In this document: piece by piece, positions 25,437 to 34,904 of the stretch
Numbering within the stretch: the stretch's first letter is position 1
How the letters are laid out: each line of letters starts with the position of its first letter
Source: Akkermansiaceae bacterium
GTDB taxonomy: Bacteria > Verrucomicrobiota > Verrucomicrobiia > Verrucomicrobiales > Akkermansiaceae
Direction: 5' to 3'
Assembly (NCBI GenBank): GCA_025354565.1
Contig: JANXMQ010000047.1
Location: forward strand, 1 to 37,989
Length of the DNA stretch: 37,989 nt
Translations under genes and position numbers: made by a program
Notes under the pieces: model-generated
What the model was told of the DNA's origin: nothing
Database searches by the model: none
What the model saw: only the letters and a program-made list of their open reading frames with translations

Positions 25437-28292
25437 TCATTTCACGATTTTATTGGCGCTGAAGGACCATGTGCCTGGTGCCACGGCAAACACGAGATAG
25501 CGTGAGTTGGCTTCGATAAATCGCACACCGGCACTGGATCCGTTGGCCGTGCCCGCTTTCCAGAGCACCATGCCGTTGGCCTTTACGTCAGTAATCGTCT
25601 CACCCGCCAGCACAGGAATGCCCACAGTCGCCTTCGTGCCGGAAGGCGAGATCAAATCGAGCGAGAAAAGTTCCTTCGTGTCCGATAGCCGCAACGCGAT
25701 GGCACCCTTGGAAGTAGCCACCTTCGCGGTGATCTTCTTGAGCGTCCCCATCTGCGGCAACACGCTATATGACGAAAATCCTGGTGCTGTCGGGGCGATG
25801 CCGGCAAAGTATTGCGACATGATAGTGAGGGGGCCGCCGCTCCAGGCGTGGTTGGTGGTGCCCCCACCAAAACCTTCCGCGCCGATTCCCCAGCCTTCCC
25901 ACAGCGTGGTGTAGTCGGGGTGATCCACCATCTTGGCGTAGCGCTTCTTCATCCGCTCCTGTGCGAGTTCTGGTTGATCCATGAGGCAGAGGGCCTCAAG
26001 AACATATTTTTCCATGTAGGGGCTGGAATGGCACTGTGTTTTCAGGACTTCAATCAAAGCCGGATAACAGTCGGGTTTTGCCAAGCCAGCCACGACTGCC
26101 AGGGCATTGGCGCGGTCGTCTGTCTGTCCCTTATATTCCGGGGAGCGATATTCGGTTCCTGTCCAATAGGTTTTATTGAATCCGGCTTCTATGGATTTCA
26201 TGCGCGCGTCGATCCACGGCAAATCACTGTCCTTCTCTAAGACCAGCGCGGAGTTACGGAGTCCCTGCAGGGCGATGTAATACCACGCATTATATAGCAT
26301 CGACATATCCACATGATCCCCCCAGTCGCCCCATGCCCAAGAGCCGGGTCTGGGTATGACAAGTCCGTCCGGGTTCATGTCCCAGATCTCCATGTAACGT
26401 TTCATTCCGGGATACGCGGCGTTGAGCGTTCCCATATCCCCGCTGAAAAAGCTGTAGGTCCAGAAACCAGTTCTCCCAATGCTCGCCAACATCTGCAGGG
26501 GCAGATCCTTGTCCCAGTTGCCTGTGGGGACAGGTGCGAACAAAACTCCATCCGGCTTTTGCCAGGCGACCAGGTCGAGGATGCATTTCCGGGTCAGGAA
26601 GTCAGAGCGGCGGTCAAACGCATAAAATGACTCCCCGAGCTCATTGACGGCATCGCCCCACCACAACGCGCGTTCGCGGTCCGGGCAGTCCATATAGTTG
26701 TCGCGCATCGTGATGTAGAGTGTGCGAATCGCTTTGGTGCGGAGCCGGTTGAGGAAGTCATCGTCGCAGTCAAACGTTCCGGCAAATTCCGTATCGAAGC
26801 CGGTCTCGCGAAATTGCAAATCCACAATGGTAATGCCAGCGGGGATGTCGTATTCCACCTCGTGGCCATTCATCCAGCCATAGCATTCGAACGACTGCTC
26901 GCCGTCGCGGGTCACATACTCGGCGCGCACATTCGGTTCGCCGCCGCCGTTATAGTTGTCCATCTGGATTTTAATGACCTCGCCAGCCTTGGCATTGATT
27001 TTAAAATAGGGTGTGATCTGGGCGTTGTAGGGGATTTTTGCCTTGATGGTTTTTCCGTCTGAGATCTTGGGAAGCGAGGAGGCATTGGCGTAGGGCTTGA
27101 GGCCGTAATCTTTCCAGAAGGGAACCGGACGCTTGACCAGGCGGTTCCACGGCGCGCAATCCGGCGAGCCTAGCTCCTGGGCTGGTGCCCAAGAAGCCGC
27201 TGCAAATCCAGGCGTCTCCCATCCGGCGATATTTTTGCCTGCATCAAAGCGGATGTTGGATTCGGGAAGTCTGAAATTGGGATGAGGTGCGTCTGTGTCA
27301 CCGAAGGACGGATGTGAAATCGCGCGCCAAGATGAGTCACTAACGATTTTATCTTTCCCTGCAACCATTTCAAACAGCAGGCCTCCTTTACCGCTGCTCT
27401 TGTGACTGAAGCCCTCCTTGCCAAAATACCACGCGAGGATCGCGATTGTATTGGCTCCCTGTTTCAGATAGGGTGCCAGATCCACTTCATCAAAATACGT
27501 GTCGGTCGGTGTCGGCCCTCGCTTCAGTGCGCCTTCACGTACAACCATGACGCCATTGACCCAGAGCCAGTATTTGGAATCGACGGCGATCCGCGCGATT
27601 GCTGTTTTCGGTTTTCCGGCAAGCGTGAACTCCTTGCGATAACAGCTCCAGAGGTTCTGTTTTTTCGCATGTGCTGCGGAATTAATTTTGTTCCAAGGTT
27701 CTATACCGACTGCGCCAATGACATCGACGGGCTTCCAGCTCTTTTCATCTGTAGACCATTGCCACGAAGCATCGGTCACACAGGTTTGCGTTTTCTGTCC
27801 TGCTGTTACGATGGAGACCTTGCCAATCAATCCAGCGGCATTTACATCGCCTTCATCAGGATCATTAGTTGCGCGGACACTGATCACGTTGTTGCCAGGC
27901 TTCAACTGCTGGGTGATGTCCATGACTTGCGGATTCTCCCAACTGTCTCCTGCACCAACGCCCTGCCCGTTAATCGATAACGCGAAGTGGTTGTCTGCGC
28001 TCATGATGGCCCTGGCGCTGACCAGCGGCTCATCCGCTGAGAGAGTAATGGACTTTCGGAAATGAACGACTCCCGGTTTCGCCTTTTTAACGGGATTGAT
28101 CCCTTCTTCTGCGGACCAAAGCCAAGAGGCACCTGTTAAATCAACCTCGGCACCAGTGGCTGACGCTGTTCCGATCCATTTAGCCGACCAGCTTGCGGCC
28201 GGGACGGTATCCGGGTGAACAAAGGGGGAAAGCACTTCTGCAGAAGCCGCACTTATGGGCATGAGGAGCGCAACGAGTAATAATTTTTTCAT
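25437..28292 (-). CDS. Secreted GH78 alpha-L-rhamnosidase
   Basis: This 951-residue enzyme cleaves terminal alpha-L-rhamnose by inversion. The signal peptide is MKKLLLVALLMPISAASAEV. Two N-terminal beta-sandwich modules follow (FRKSITLSADEPLVSARAIM and FALSINGQGVGAGDSW; then YRKEFTLAGKPKTAIARIAV and YWLWVNGVMVV). The (alpha/alpha)6 barrel contains MDCPDRERALWWGDAVNELG. The spacing of D535, E540 and D547 equals that of the catalytic D567, E572 and D579 of the Bacillus enzyme RhaB. E799 in TTLWEGWG corresponds to the catalytic base, and TNHAWSGGP follows. The C-terminal beta-domain starts near VLPQMGTLKKI. AGAAGGAAAT gives a good ribosome binding site before the ATG. It is a member of the minus-strand rhamnose locus. 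Confidence 0.93.
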   Translation of the reverse strand: MKKLLLVALLMPISAASAEVLSPFVHPDTVPAASWSAKWIGTASATGAEVDLTGASWLWSAEEGINPVKKAKPGVVHFRKSITLSADEPLVSARAIMSADNHFALSINGQGVGAGDSWENPQVMDITQQLKPGNNVISVRATNDPDEGDVNAAGLIGKVSIVTAGQKTQTCVTDASWQWSTDEKSWKPVDVIGAVGIEPWNKINSAAHAKKQNLWSCYRKEFTLAGKPKTAIARIAVDSKYWLWVNGVMVVREGALKRGPTPTDTYFDEVDLAPYLKQGANTIAILAWYFGKEGFSHKSSGKGGLLFEMVAGKDKIVSDSSWRAISHPSFGDTDAPHPNFRLPESNIRFDAGKNIAGWETPGFAAASWAPAQELGSPDCAPWNRLVKRPVPFWKDYGLKPYANASSLPKISDGKTIKAKIPYNAQITPYFKINAKAGEVIKIQMDNYNGGGEPNVRAEYVTRDGEQSFECYGWMNGHEVEYDIPAGITIVDLQFRETGFDTEFAGTFDCDDDFLNRLRTKAIRTLYITMRDNYMDCPDRERALWWGDAVNELGESFYAFDRRSDFLTRKCILDLVAWQKPDGVLFAPVPTGNWDKDLPLQMLASIGRTGFWTYSFFSGDMGTLNAAYPGMKRYMEIWDMNPDGLVIPRPGSWAWGDWGDHVDMSMLYNAWYYIALQGLRNSALVLEKDSDLPWIDARMKSIEAGFNKTYWTGTEYRSPEYKGQTDDRANALAVVAGLAKPDCYPALIEVLKTQCHSSPYMEKYVLEALCLMDQPELAQERMKKRYAKMVDHPDYTTLWEGWGIGAEGFGGGTTNHAWSGGPLTIMSQYFAGIAPTAPGFSSYSVLPQMGTLKKITAKVATSKGAIALRLSDTKELFSLDLISPSGTKATVGIPVLAGETITDVKANGMVLWKAGTANGSSAGVRFIEANSRYLVFAVAPGTWSFSANKIVK

Positions 28293-28523
28293 GTGTTATT
28301 TCCTTCTTCTATTTTGCATTCTTGTTTGGTTCTGACATTGCGGATTGGACCTGTTAGGTGGTCCCTGATGCAGGCTTGTTCCACTCCGATGCCTTGCCTC
28401 TCTGATCGCAAATGCGCGCTTTCCAATTACACCGCTGCTCAGATCCGAGCGGCTTGCCAGCGTATGCAATCTGCGTTGTCGCATTGCCAGCAGGAGGACT
28501 GCGAGGAGTTTCATGGGAATGGG

Positions 28524-28649
28524 TTAAAGGGTTAGCGTTAACTTTGCGGTGAGGACTTTCACCGGTCCGATCAAGCCTGATTCCACATGGTAATCCCGAA
28601 GATGGTTAGAAGGACTGTGCCAAAAGTGAAGGGCGTATTCAGAAGGCAG
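28524..28649 (-). pseudogene. C-terminal relic of a GH106/GH2-like glycosidase
   Basis: The minus-strand frame ending at TAA 28524-28526 reads YALHFWHSPSNHLRDYHVES then GLIGPVKVLTAKLTLTL. The ESGLIGPVKVL ending is the terminal strand of GH106 and GH2-type enzymes; the intact GH106 in this window ends PSGLLGPVQLL. Only about 40 codons remain and nothing upstream continues the fold, so most of a gene between rhaT and the GH78 gene has been deleted. The remaining gap (28293-28523 and 28650-28715) shows nothing else. Confidence 0.55.
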
Positions 28650-28715
28650 TGTGGTTCGGGTTGTTCGGGTTGGTTGGCGATAGATTGAATTTGCGTGCCC
28701 AGGGCAGTGCTACGA

Positions 28716-29789
28716 CTAATGATTGGGCCCGTTCGCAGCAGCGGAGGCGGGCGGGGCTGCGAGGTAGTTGCTCACGCCGACCAGAAGCGTGCTGAGGAAG
28801 ACGATGGAGATGCCGGCGAGGATGAGGCGCAGGGTGCGCGGCCGGGTCTCGCGCCATTCCCCGAGGCGGATCGCCCAGAGGTTGCTGAAAACAATGATGA
28901 AGGCCATGTGCAGCGTCCAACTGCTGAAGTCGTAGGCCCCCATCTTTGTCGTGCCCATGCCGTAAAACATGAACTGGAAATACCACGTCACGCCCGCGGC
29001 GGCAGCGAGCAGGTAGTTGAGCCGGGCAGGACCTTCGGTCTTGCCGAGGTAGTCGCCAGCGCTGCGGTTCCTGATGTTCAGGATGACGCACCAGAGCGCG
29101 TTGGTCGTGAAGCCGCCGGCGAGGATGACGACGAGGACCGGCGTGTTTTTCCAAAGGTCGGCGACTCCGTGTTTCGTCGCGAGTTCGGCGATGGGTGCGC
29201 CGGCACGAAAGGCGAAAGACATGCACGCGCTCATCACGCCTGCGAAGAGCGCAACCAGCACGCCCTTCACAAAGCTGTATTCGCCCTCGACTCCGTGGCT
29301 GCCCGCGCTGGCCAGGTCCCGATCTTTCGCCATGCCCGCGATGCCGCACACCGCGATGCCGACAAGGCACACGAACAAGCCGCCGAGCAGGACCAGACCG
29401 GATGTCTTTCCGAGCAGCGCAGCAAAGGTGCCATCGTAAATTGGCGGCACGATGGTGCCGAAGAAGGCGCAGAACCCGAGCGCCACCGCGTAGCCAAGCG
29501 ACAGGCCGAGATAGCGGCAGGAAAGCCCGAAAGTTAATCCACCGATGCCCCACAGGACGCCGAAGAAGTAAGTCCAACCAAGCGTTGCCCGCGGCACCGC
29601 TGACAGTAATCCGCGCAGGTCCGGCACGACTAACATGGCAACGACGAGCGGAGCGATCAGCCAGGAGAAGATGCCATTGACCAGCCAGCCGCTTTCCCAC
29701 GACCAACCTTTGATCTTGCGGATCGGGAGATAGAAACTGCCCGCGGCAAAGCCACCAATGGCGTGAAATAGAATTCCGAGTGGGACCAT
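28716..29789 (-). CDS. rhaT: RhaT-like L-rhamnose/proton symporter
   Basis: A 357-residue inner-membrane transporter with about ten hydrophobic helices. Characteristic RhaT stretches are PLGILFHAIGGFAAGSFYLP, IKGWSWESGWLVNGIFSWLI, WGIGGLTFGLSCRYLGLSLG and, near the end, GVTWYFQFMFYGMG followed by SSWTLHMAFIIVFSNLWAI, all of which align with Escherichia coli RhaT (344 residues). The start at 29789 fits the family; the open frame extends to 29903 within the upstream gene, but that part is not homologous. It starts two bases after the stop codon of the isomerase gene, so they form one operon and are probably translationally coupled. It would import L-rhamnose released by the GH78 and GH106 enzymes. 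Confidence 0.9.
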   Translation of the reverse strand: MVPLGILFHAIGGFAAGSFYLPIRKIKGWSWESGWLVNGIFSWLIAPLVVAMLVVPDLRGLLSAVPRATLGWTYFFGVLWGIGGLTFGLSCRYLGLSLGYAVALGFCAFFGTIVPPIYDGTFAALLGKTSGLVLLGGLFVCLVGIAVCGIAGMAKDRDLASAGSHGVEGEYSFVKGVLVALFAGVMSACMSFAFRAGAPIAELATKHGVADLWKNTPVLVVILAGGFTTNALWCVILNIRNRSAGDYLGKTEGPARLNYLLAAAAGVTWYFQFMFYGMGTTKMGAYDFSSWTLHMAFIIVFSNLWAIRLGEWRETRPRTLRLILAGISIVFLSTLLVGVSNYLAAPPASAAANGPNH

Positions 29790-29791
29790 AG

Positions 29792-31216
29792 TTAGCAGAC
29801 TTTGACGGTTTCCATGCCGAGGAGCTTGCCGAGCTTCTCGATCTTGTGGGCGATGTGCCCGACGCCGACGGCGCAATGGTGCGCGGGGCCGTGGACGTTC
29901 CATTCATTCACGAAGCGGCGTGCGCCGATGGGGAATTTGTAGCGTGAGTTGGTGTTGCCGATTTCGAGGATTGGGCCGGCGACACTTTCGCCTTCCGCGA
30001 CGAGGAATTTCAGCCGCCCGTCCACGGTCTGCACCACGCTGAGGAGCGTTACCGGGCCGTGCTTTACGCTCATCTCCACGCTCAGCCCGCGGCCGACTTT
30101 TCCGTGATACACCGCCAGCGGACGCACCTTCGTTTTGCCCTGCGCGATCGCGATGTGGCCGGGGCCGTCGTGACCCATGAGCACCACGTCGGCGGTCCAG
30201 TCCATCGCGTAGTATTCCGTGAACGAGCCGCCGACGCCGAAGCTGTCCATGATCTTCATCGCCTGCGCATTCTTCACCTCATACTCGCCAGCGACGGGCA
30301 CGCCACGCGCGGTGAGCAGTGAGTTGCCGAGGATGATCGAGCTGATGGCGTCCTCGTTTTCCTCACTGCCCGTGCCCATGTGGTAATAGGCCATCGAGCC
30401 GAGCGCGTGCTCTTTCACAAGTTGGTCGAGCGCGACAGAAGTTCGCGCCGCGCGTTCCAACTCGGCCTGCGAGCAGTCGGCTTGCACCTCAAAGGTTTCC
30501 GCAAAATGCGCGACGCGCTCCGCGACCTCCGCAGGCGTGACGGCGCGGCGCAGCGCGGCGAGTTCCTCCACCTCGATGATTTCCATGTGCCCGCCGAAGT
30601 GCGCGCACTGCTGCGTGAGGTCAGAGTAAATATCGAGCATCCCGCCATAGTAGTGGCCCATGAGACCTAGCCGATTGTGAAACATCACGCCTGCCACGCG
30701 CGCTGCGTCCATCCACGCATCCACTTCATCCCAGCACTCGGGGTCGTCGTGGAGTTGGCCGGTGATTTGGTGAAATTCGATGCGCGCGCGGTTGAAGACG
30801 TTCGCGATCTCCGGCACCGGACACGCGCTGCAACTTGCCAGCCATTCGCCGGTCATGCGCGTGCGGTCGCCCATCGCATTGAAGGCTGCGTAATCAATCG
30901 CGGGGAGCGGCGAGAGATTCAGGATGATGACGGGCACTTTAGCGCGCTGCACCACGGGCAGCACGGTGGAGCTGAGCGCATAGGTGGTGACGTGGAGAAA
31001 GATGAGATCCACATCCGCGGCGCGGAAGGCGTGCCCGGCGTCGAACGCTTTCTCCGGCGTGTCGATCAGCCCGAGATTTACGATCTCAATGCCGTCGCGC
31101 ACGAGCTTGCCCTCGACGACGGCGAGGTAGCCTTCGAGCCGTTCCTTTAGCCCTGCGAACTGCGGCCAGTATGCGTCGAGGCCGATGCCGAAGAGTCCGA
31201 TTTTGGTGGTGTGCAT
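29792..31216 (-). CDS. L-arabinose isomerase-like sugar isomerase
   Basis: A 474-residue cytoplasmic protein of the L-arabinose/L-fucose isomerase fold. The N-terminal Rossmann-like domain begins KIGLFGIGLDAYWPQFAGLK and includes DLIFLHVTTYALSS. The metal and active-site residues of AraA are all present at the expected places: E311 (AGEYEVKNA), E334 (GGSFTEYYAMDW), H349 (LMGHDGPGH) and H446/H447 (GPAHHCAVGVG), compared with E306, E333, H350 and H450 in Escherichia coli AraA. It is therefore likely an active aldose-ketose isomerase with a divalent metal. It is the gene immediately before rhaT and no RhaA-type isomerase is present, so its substrate may be L-rhamnose or a related deoxysugar rather than arabinose; this is inference. 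It lies 107 nt downstream of the GH106 gene. Confidence 0.85.
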   Translation of the reverse strand: MHTTKIGLFGIGLDAYWPQFAGLKERLEGYLAVVEGKLVRDGIEIVNLGLIDTPEKAFDAGHAFRAADVDLIFLHVTTYALSSTVLPVVQRAKVPVIILNLSPLPAIDYAAFNAMGDRTRMTGEWLASCSACPVPEIANVFNRARIEFHQITGQLHDDPECWDEVDAWMDAARVAGVMFHNRLGLMGHYYGGMLDIYSDLTQQCAHFGGHMEIIEVEELAALRRAVTPAEVAERVAHFAETFEVQADCSQAELERAARTSVALDQLVKEHALGSMAYYHMGTGSEENEDAISSIILGNSLLTARGVPVAGEYEVKNAQAMKIMDSFGVGGSFTEYYAMDWTADVVLMGHDGPGHIAIAQGKTKVRPLAVYHGKVGRGLSVEMSVKHGPVTLLSVVQTVDGRLKFLVAEGESVAGPILEIGNTNSRYKFPIGARRFVNEWNVHGPAHHCAVGVGHIAHKIEKLGKLLGMETVKVC

Positions 31217-31323
31217 GGTGGGTGACTACGGTTGTGTTGATGAATATCCGGTGAGGATAATTTCGCGATAGACGTTCTGGCCTATCAGAGTCGATTCATG
31301 TGAGCATTATCCTATCGTGTGTT

Positions 31324-34300
31324 TCATTTAACGGCTTCCGGGAGCCGGGTCAGAAGTTGCACCGGTCCGAGCAATCCAGACGGGACCAATGGCGACTGCG
31401 GGTTGTAGGGATCGTGCGTGCTGAACGTGTAACGGCCGGCTTTGAAAGGTTGCCCACCGAGGAATCCGGGCGGACATTCCACCGTGCGTACATTTAGATC
31501 GGCAGGTTGCTTGTCGCCGATCATGCGGTTCGCCCAGCGGTTGACCACTTCGATTTCCAACTGGTTGTCGCCGGCCTTGATGGCTGCGGTGATCTCGATG
31601 CGCCACGGTGCACACCACACCACGCCGAGATCCTTCCAGTTTAACTTAACCCGCGCCATGTCATGGACCACCCCTAAATCCAGATAGGTTTTACCTGCCG
31701 GGATATTTGCTAGGTTGAATGATTTCCGATAGGTGGCGATGCCGGAATAATACTTGATTCCCGATTCCGTGCGAGTTGTCCAATCCTGCAAGGTGTCGAA
31801 ACCAATCTTCTCCGGTCCGCCCCACTTCGGATCAAATGCGACCTCCCATGTGCCGGAAAGTTCCTGAATCGGCTTCAACTCCGCGAAGTTCTTTTCCGAC
31901 TTCGATGCGTGCGCTTCGACCTTCCCGTCGAATACGACGAAGAAACTCTGGAAGGCGTCGAACTCCATGGAGATGGACGTCTGGCCATCGGCCCGCTCGA
32001 ATTGCAAAAGCGGTCGCAATTCACCGGTCACGGGATCCCAGAGTTGCGGGCGGCCCTGGCCAACCCGGAAGCGGCAGTCCGTCTGGATCGGAGCACCGGT
32101 CCGGTTAGACACGAAATAGATGTCCCGATCTTCGGTGCGCCGGTGGCCGTAGCGCACCGGGCCTGTTGCGTTAAAATCCTCCTTCACTCCCATCCCCTGC
32201 AACAGGGCTGCCGTCAGATCATAGGATGGATAGAGCGGCGGAGGGGGTTGGCTTTCCCCGCCGCGGTTCCACGGTGCCATGGTGTAAGCGCCAAGTGCCA
32301 TGGACTCCTTCCAGTCTCCCGGTTTCGTCACGATCTGTTCCCAACCCGGCTGCGCAGTCAGTCCGGCAGACCATTCCTTGTCGGTTTTAATCACCTCGCG
32401 TGAACCATCTTTGTAGTTGAGTTCGAATGAACCAATCCATCCGGCAGGATTGGGTGCGTCCCAAACGTTAGAGGCTTCAACGGCAAGGACATTCACTCCC
32501 GGATGCAAAAAGGATGTGATCGATGTCCTGACCGTGATGTGAAAATTGTCGCCCGCGCTGACCTGCTTTCCATTGATCCATAGGGTAAAGGAATTGTCCG
32601 CGCTCAGTGCGGCGCTGGCGGACGCTAGCGCTTTTGTCCCGTCCACAGAAATGATCCGTTGGAAATACCTTTTCTCCGGCGGTGCGCTTTGGGCGGGGTT
32701 TCCTTCGGGATACCAGATCCACTCACTCTCAGAAATGGAATCAGGGTGGGATTTTGAAACCTCCGGCGACAGTTCACCGCCCCAGTGGACAGCTCCTTTG
32801 CCATAACTGCGCTTCGTCATCGTCTGTGGCACATCCATGCTCCCCCAGAGATCCTTGGCGAGCTCCTGGACTCGAACGTCGCAGGCTGGATAGCCTGAGA
32901 GGCCAGGTGATTTGACCGGCGGCGAACCGACGATGGTGGCCCCGGCTTTCACCAAGTCCCGAATTTTCGCCAGTAGGCCCGGAGTCATCGTTGCCACCTG
33001 CGGCAGAACCATCAGCCGATACGAGCTTGCTCCCGGGAATGTAATAAGCCCGTCCTTCACCCCGGCTCTGGCCATGAGGATCTTCGGGGAGCATCCGTCG
33101 AAGCCATAACCTTTCTTGTCCGGCATTTTGCTGCCAGCTCCATTCAAAGCACTATCCGGTGGCAGGAATACCTGCGGGGCACCTTCGGGGGTGAGATATA
33201 ACACATCTGAAACCGTGACTCCTTGGCGAAGGAGTTCGGAGCAGCGGGTGAGGTAGCGGTGGTAAGCCGACACCATGGGCCACCACGTCTGATTGCGGTG
33301 CCAATGCACGCCATAAGGCCCAAAAGTCATGCCGGGCTTGTAGGCGTCGCCCAGCGCCTGATGCGCGAAGGTGTGGAACACAAAACGGTTGATGCCCACG
33401 CAAAACGCCCAGTCGCCCTGATTTTTCAACGACCACGGATAAGCATCCAGTCCCCCCTCAGAGGTGAATGACTCGGCGGATACGATCGATTTACCCATCA
33501 CATGGCCGATGGATGACGACTCGAAAACGCTGTAGGACGAGTCCACGGTGTTATTCCAAAATTCCGCCATCGGCACATCCGCCACCGCGCCAAGGTCGAG
33601 ATCGCCGGCGGGGTTCATGTCGTAGGGTTCGATCGAAAGCGAGAGCCCGTTTTTATGGGCATACTTCTTCACCTCTCCAGCATGATTCTCCAGCACCAGT
33701 TCCTGAGCCGTCAGGCGGAGGTCCCAGAGAAACCGTTCCGACTTTTCAAGGCTTTCGATAGCCCGTCCCGTGTAAGTGAGAAGCCACGGACGGGCATCAT
33801 AGCCACGCCTCTTTTTGAACTCGTCAAGGAACGATGGCGTCCAGTTCTGAGCACCGGATTCCCAGCTATCCATGTGTAGGGAGGTCAAGCCGTGCTCTTT
33901 CGCCCGCGGACTCATCTTTTCCAACAGAACTCCGACGAAGTGGCTGAGATGCTCGTCCAGCGCCTTCGCGTCGAACTTGTCGGATTCCAAGCCGATCGCA
34001 GTGGAAGGCGCTGGCCGGGTGCTTGCGCCTGTGACCCTCCGTCCCATGCGGACAATCGTCCATTCCCCAGCCGGCACATTCCAGTCGAGGGTTCCGTCGG
34101 GCTTGAGCTGCTTTGTAATATCCACCATCTGGTCCGGCTGGATAACGCCCGTCGGCCCCGGCTCCACATAGTTTGCCGACGCCGACAGAAAAGGCTTAAC
34201 ACCAGCCATGCTTGAAAACGGATTCCTGAAGAATAGCGCCTTCTCGTCGATATCCGTGATGAGCGGCTTCCGGCTGGGAAAGGCGAGGACTGCCACATCC

Positions 34301-34875
34301 TCGTAAAAAGGGCTGGCCATTGTGTGGAACTGGGTCGATCGCTGCGCTGGCAATGGAAGCATCGCCGAATAGCTCTGCGGTCCTTTTAGATCGACCGAGC
34401 TAAAGTCAAGGTGCTGCATTGCTTGCTCCGGCTTGACCCAGGGCCCGCCGCTGCCACACCAGCCCGGCCCGATTCCGAGGGTGATGTCGATCCCCAGCCT
34501 TTCCGCATCGCGGACTGTTTGGACGAAAAGCTCCTGCCACTTGGGGCTCATAAACGCCACCGGCCCAACGGGGGGAGTTCCGATGTCCACCTCAAGAAAT
34601 ATCAGATTGCCAAGCCCCGCCGCCTTCATGGATTCCAGATCGGCGGTCATCTCCTTGCCATTGATGTTGCCGTTCAGGAAATACCAATACACCCCGGGCC
34701 GCGCGGAGTCCGGTGGATTGACAAAATTGTTTTCCAACTCGCCCGCAGCCAGCACCCAGCCGCCAAGCGCACACGAAACCAGCGCCATAAACAGTTGCAT
34801 GTGGGAACCTCCGAAAGCTGATTTTCGGAATTGAGTCAATGATGATGGTTCGGTTTGAAGTGTGACTGTTTTCAT
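31324..34875 (-). CDS. Secreted GH106 alpha-L-rhamnosidase
   Basis: This very large enzyme (1183 residues) belongs to the BT0986 type. The hydrophobic export segment is MQLFMALVSCALGGWVLAAG. The barrel begins RPGVYWYFLNGNINGKEMTA and holds SLHMDSWESGAQNWTPSFLD (E339, typical GH106 motif) and MAEFWNN. Residues about 715-835 (EWIWYPEGNPAQ, LSADNSFTLWINGKQV) form an inserted module very like the N-terminal module of the GH78 gene. The C-terminal galactose-binding-like domain (LDLGVVHDMARVKLNWKDLG) ends PSGLLGPVQLLT. Two starts have good ribosome binding sites: AAGGA 7 nt before 34875 and GGAGG 7 nt before 34800. The longer form adds a basic leader needed for export, so it is listed. It lies 29 nt downstream of the symporter gene, in the same operon. 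Confidence 0.92.
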   Translation of the reverse strand: MKTVTLQTEPSSLTQFRKSAFGGSHMQLFMALVSCALGGWVLAAGELENNFVNPPDSARPGVYWYFLNGNINGKEMTADLESMKAAGLGNLIFLEVDIGTPPVGPVAFMSPKWQELFVQTVRDAERLGIDITLGIGPGWCGSGGPWVKPEQAMQHLDFSSVDLKGPQSYSAMLPLPAQRSTQFHTMASPFYEDVAVLAFPSRKPLITDIDEKALFFRNPFSSMAGVKPFLSASANYVEPGPTGVIQPDQMVDITKQLKPDGTLDWNVPAGEWTIVRMGRRVTGASTRPAPSTAIGLESDKFDAKALDEHLSHFVGVLLEKMSPRAKEHGLTSLHMDSWESGAQNWTPSFLDEFKKRRGYDARPWLLTYTGRAIESLEKSERFLWDLRLTAQELVLENHAGEVKKYAHKNGLSLSIEPYDMNPAGDLDLGAVADVPMAEFWNNTVDSSYSVFESSSIGHVMGKSIVSAESFTSEGGLDAYPWSLKNQGDWAFCVGINRFVFHTFAHQALGDAYKPGMTFGPYGVHWHRNQTWWPMVSAYHRYLTRCSELLRQGVTVSDVLYLTPEGAPQVFLPPDSALNGAGSKMPDKKGYGFDGCSPKILMARAGVKDGLITFPGASSYRLMVLPQVATMTPGLLAKIRDLVKAGATIVGSPPVKSPGLSGYPACDVRVQELAKDLWGSMDVPQTMTKRSYGKGAVHWGGELSPEVSKSHPDSISESEWIWYPEGNPAQSAPPEKRYFQRIISVDGTKALASASAALSADNSFTLWINGKQVSAGDNFHITVRTSITSFLHPGVNVLAVEASNVWDAPNPAGWIGSFELNYKDGSREVIKTDKEWSAGLTAQPGWEQIVTKPGDWKESMALGAYTMAPWNRGGESQPPPPLYPSYDLTAALLQGMGVKEDFNATGPVRYGHRRTEDRDIYFVSNRTGAPIQTDCRFRVGQGRPQLWDPVTGELRPLLQFERADGQTSISMEFDAFQSFFVVFDGKVEAHASKSEKNFAELKPIQELSGTWEVAFDPKWGGPEKIGFDTLQDWTTRTESGIKYYSGIATYRKSFNLANIPAGKTYLDLGVVHDMARVKLNWKDLGVVWCAPWRIEITAAIKAGDNQLEIEVVNRWANRMIGDKQPADLNVRTVECPPGFLGGQPFKAGRYTFSTHDPYNPQSPLVPSGLLGPVQLLTRLPEAVK

Positions 34876-34904
34876 GGTGATTTCCTTTTCTGACGATTGT
34901 TTGG

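Noticed and set aside
28639-29907. Long minus-strand frame of 422 codons overlapping rhaT
   Set aside because: It is rich in Arg and Pro and has no recognisable family; the overlapping frame encodes clear RhaT with membrane helices.
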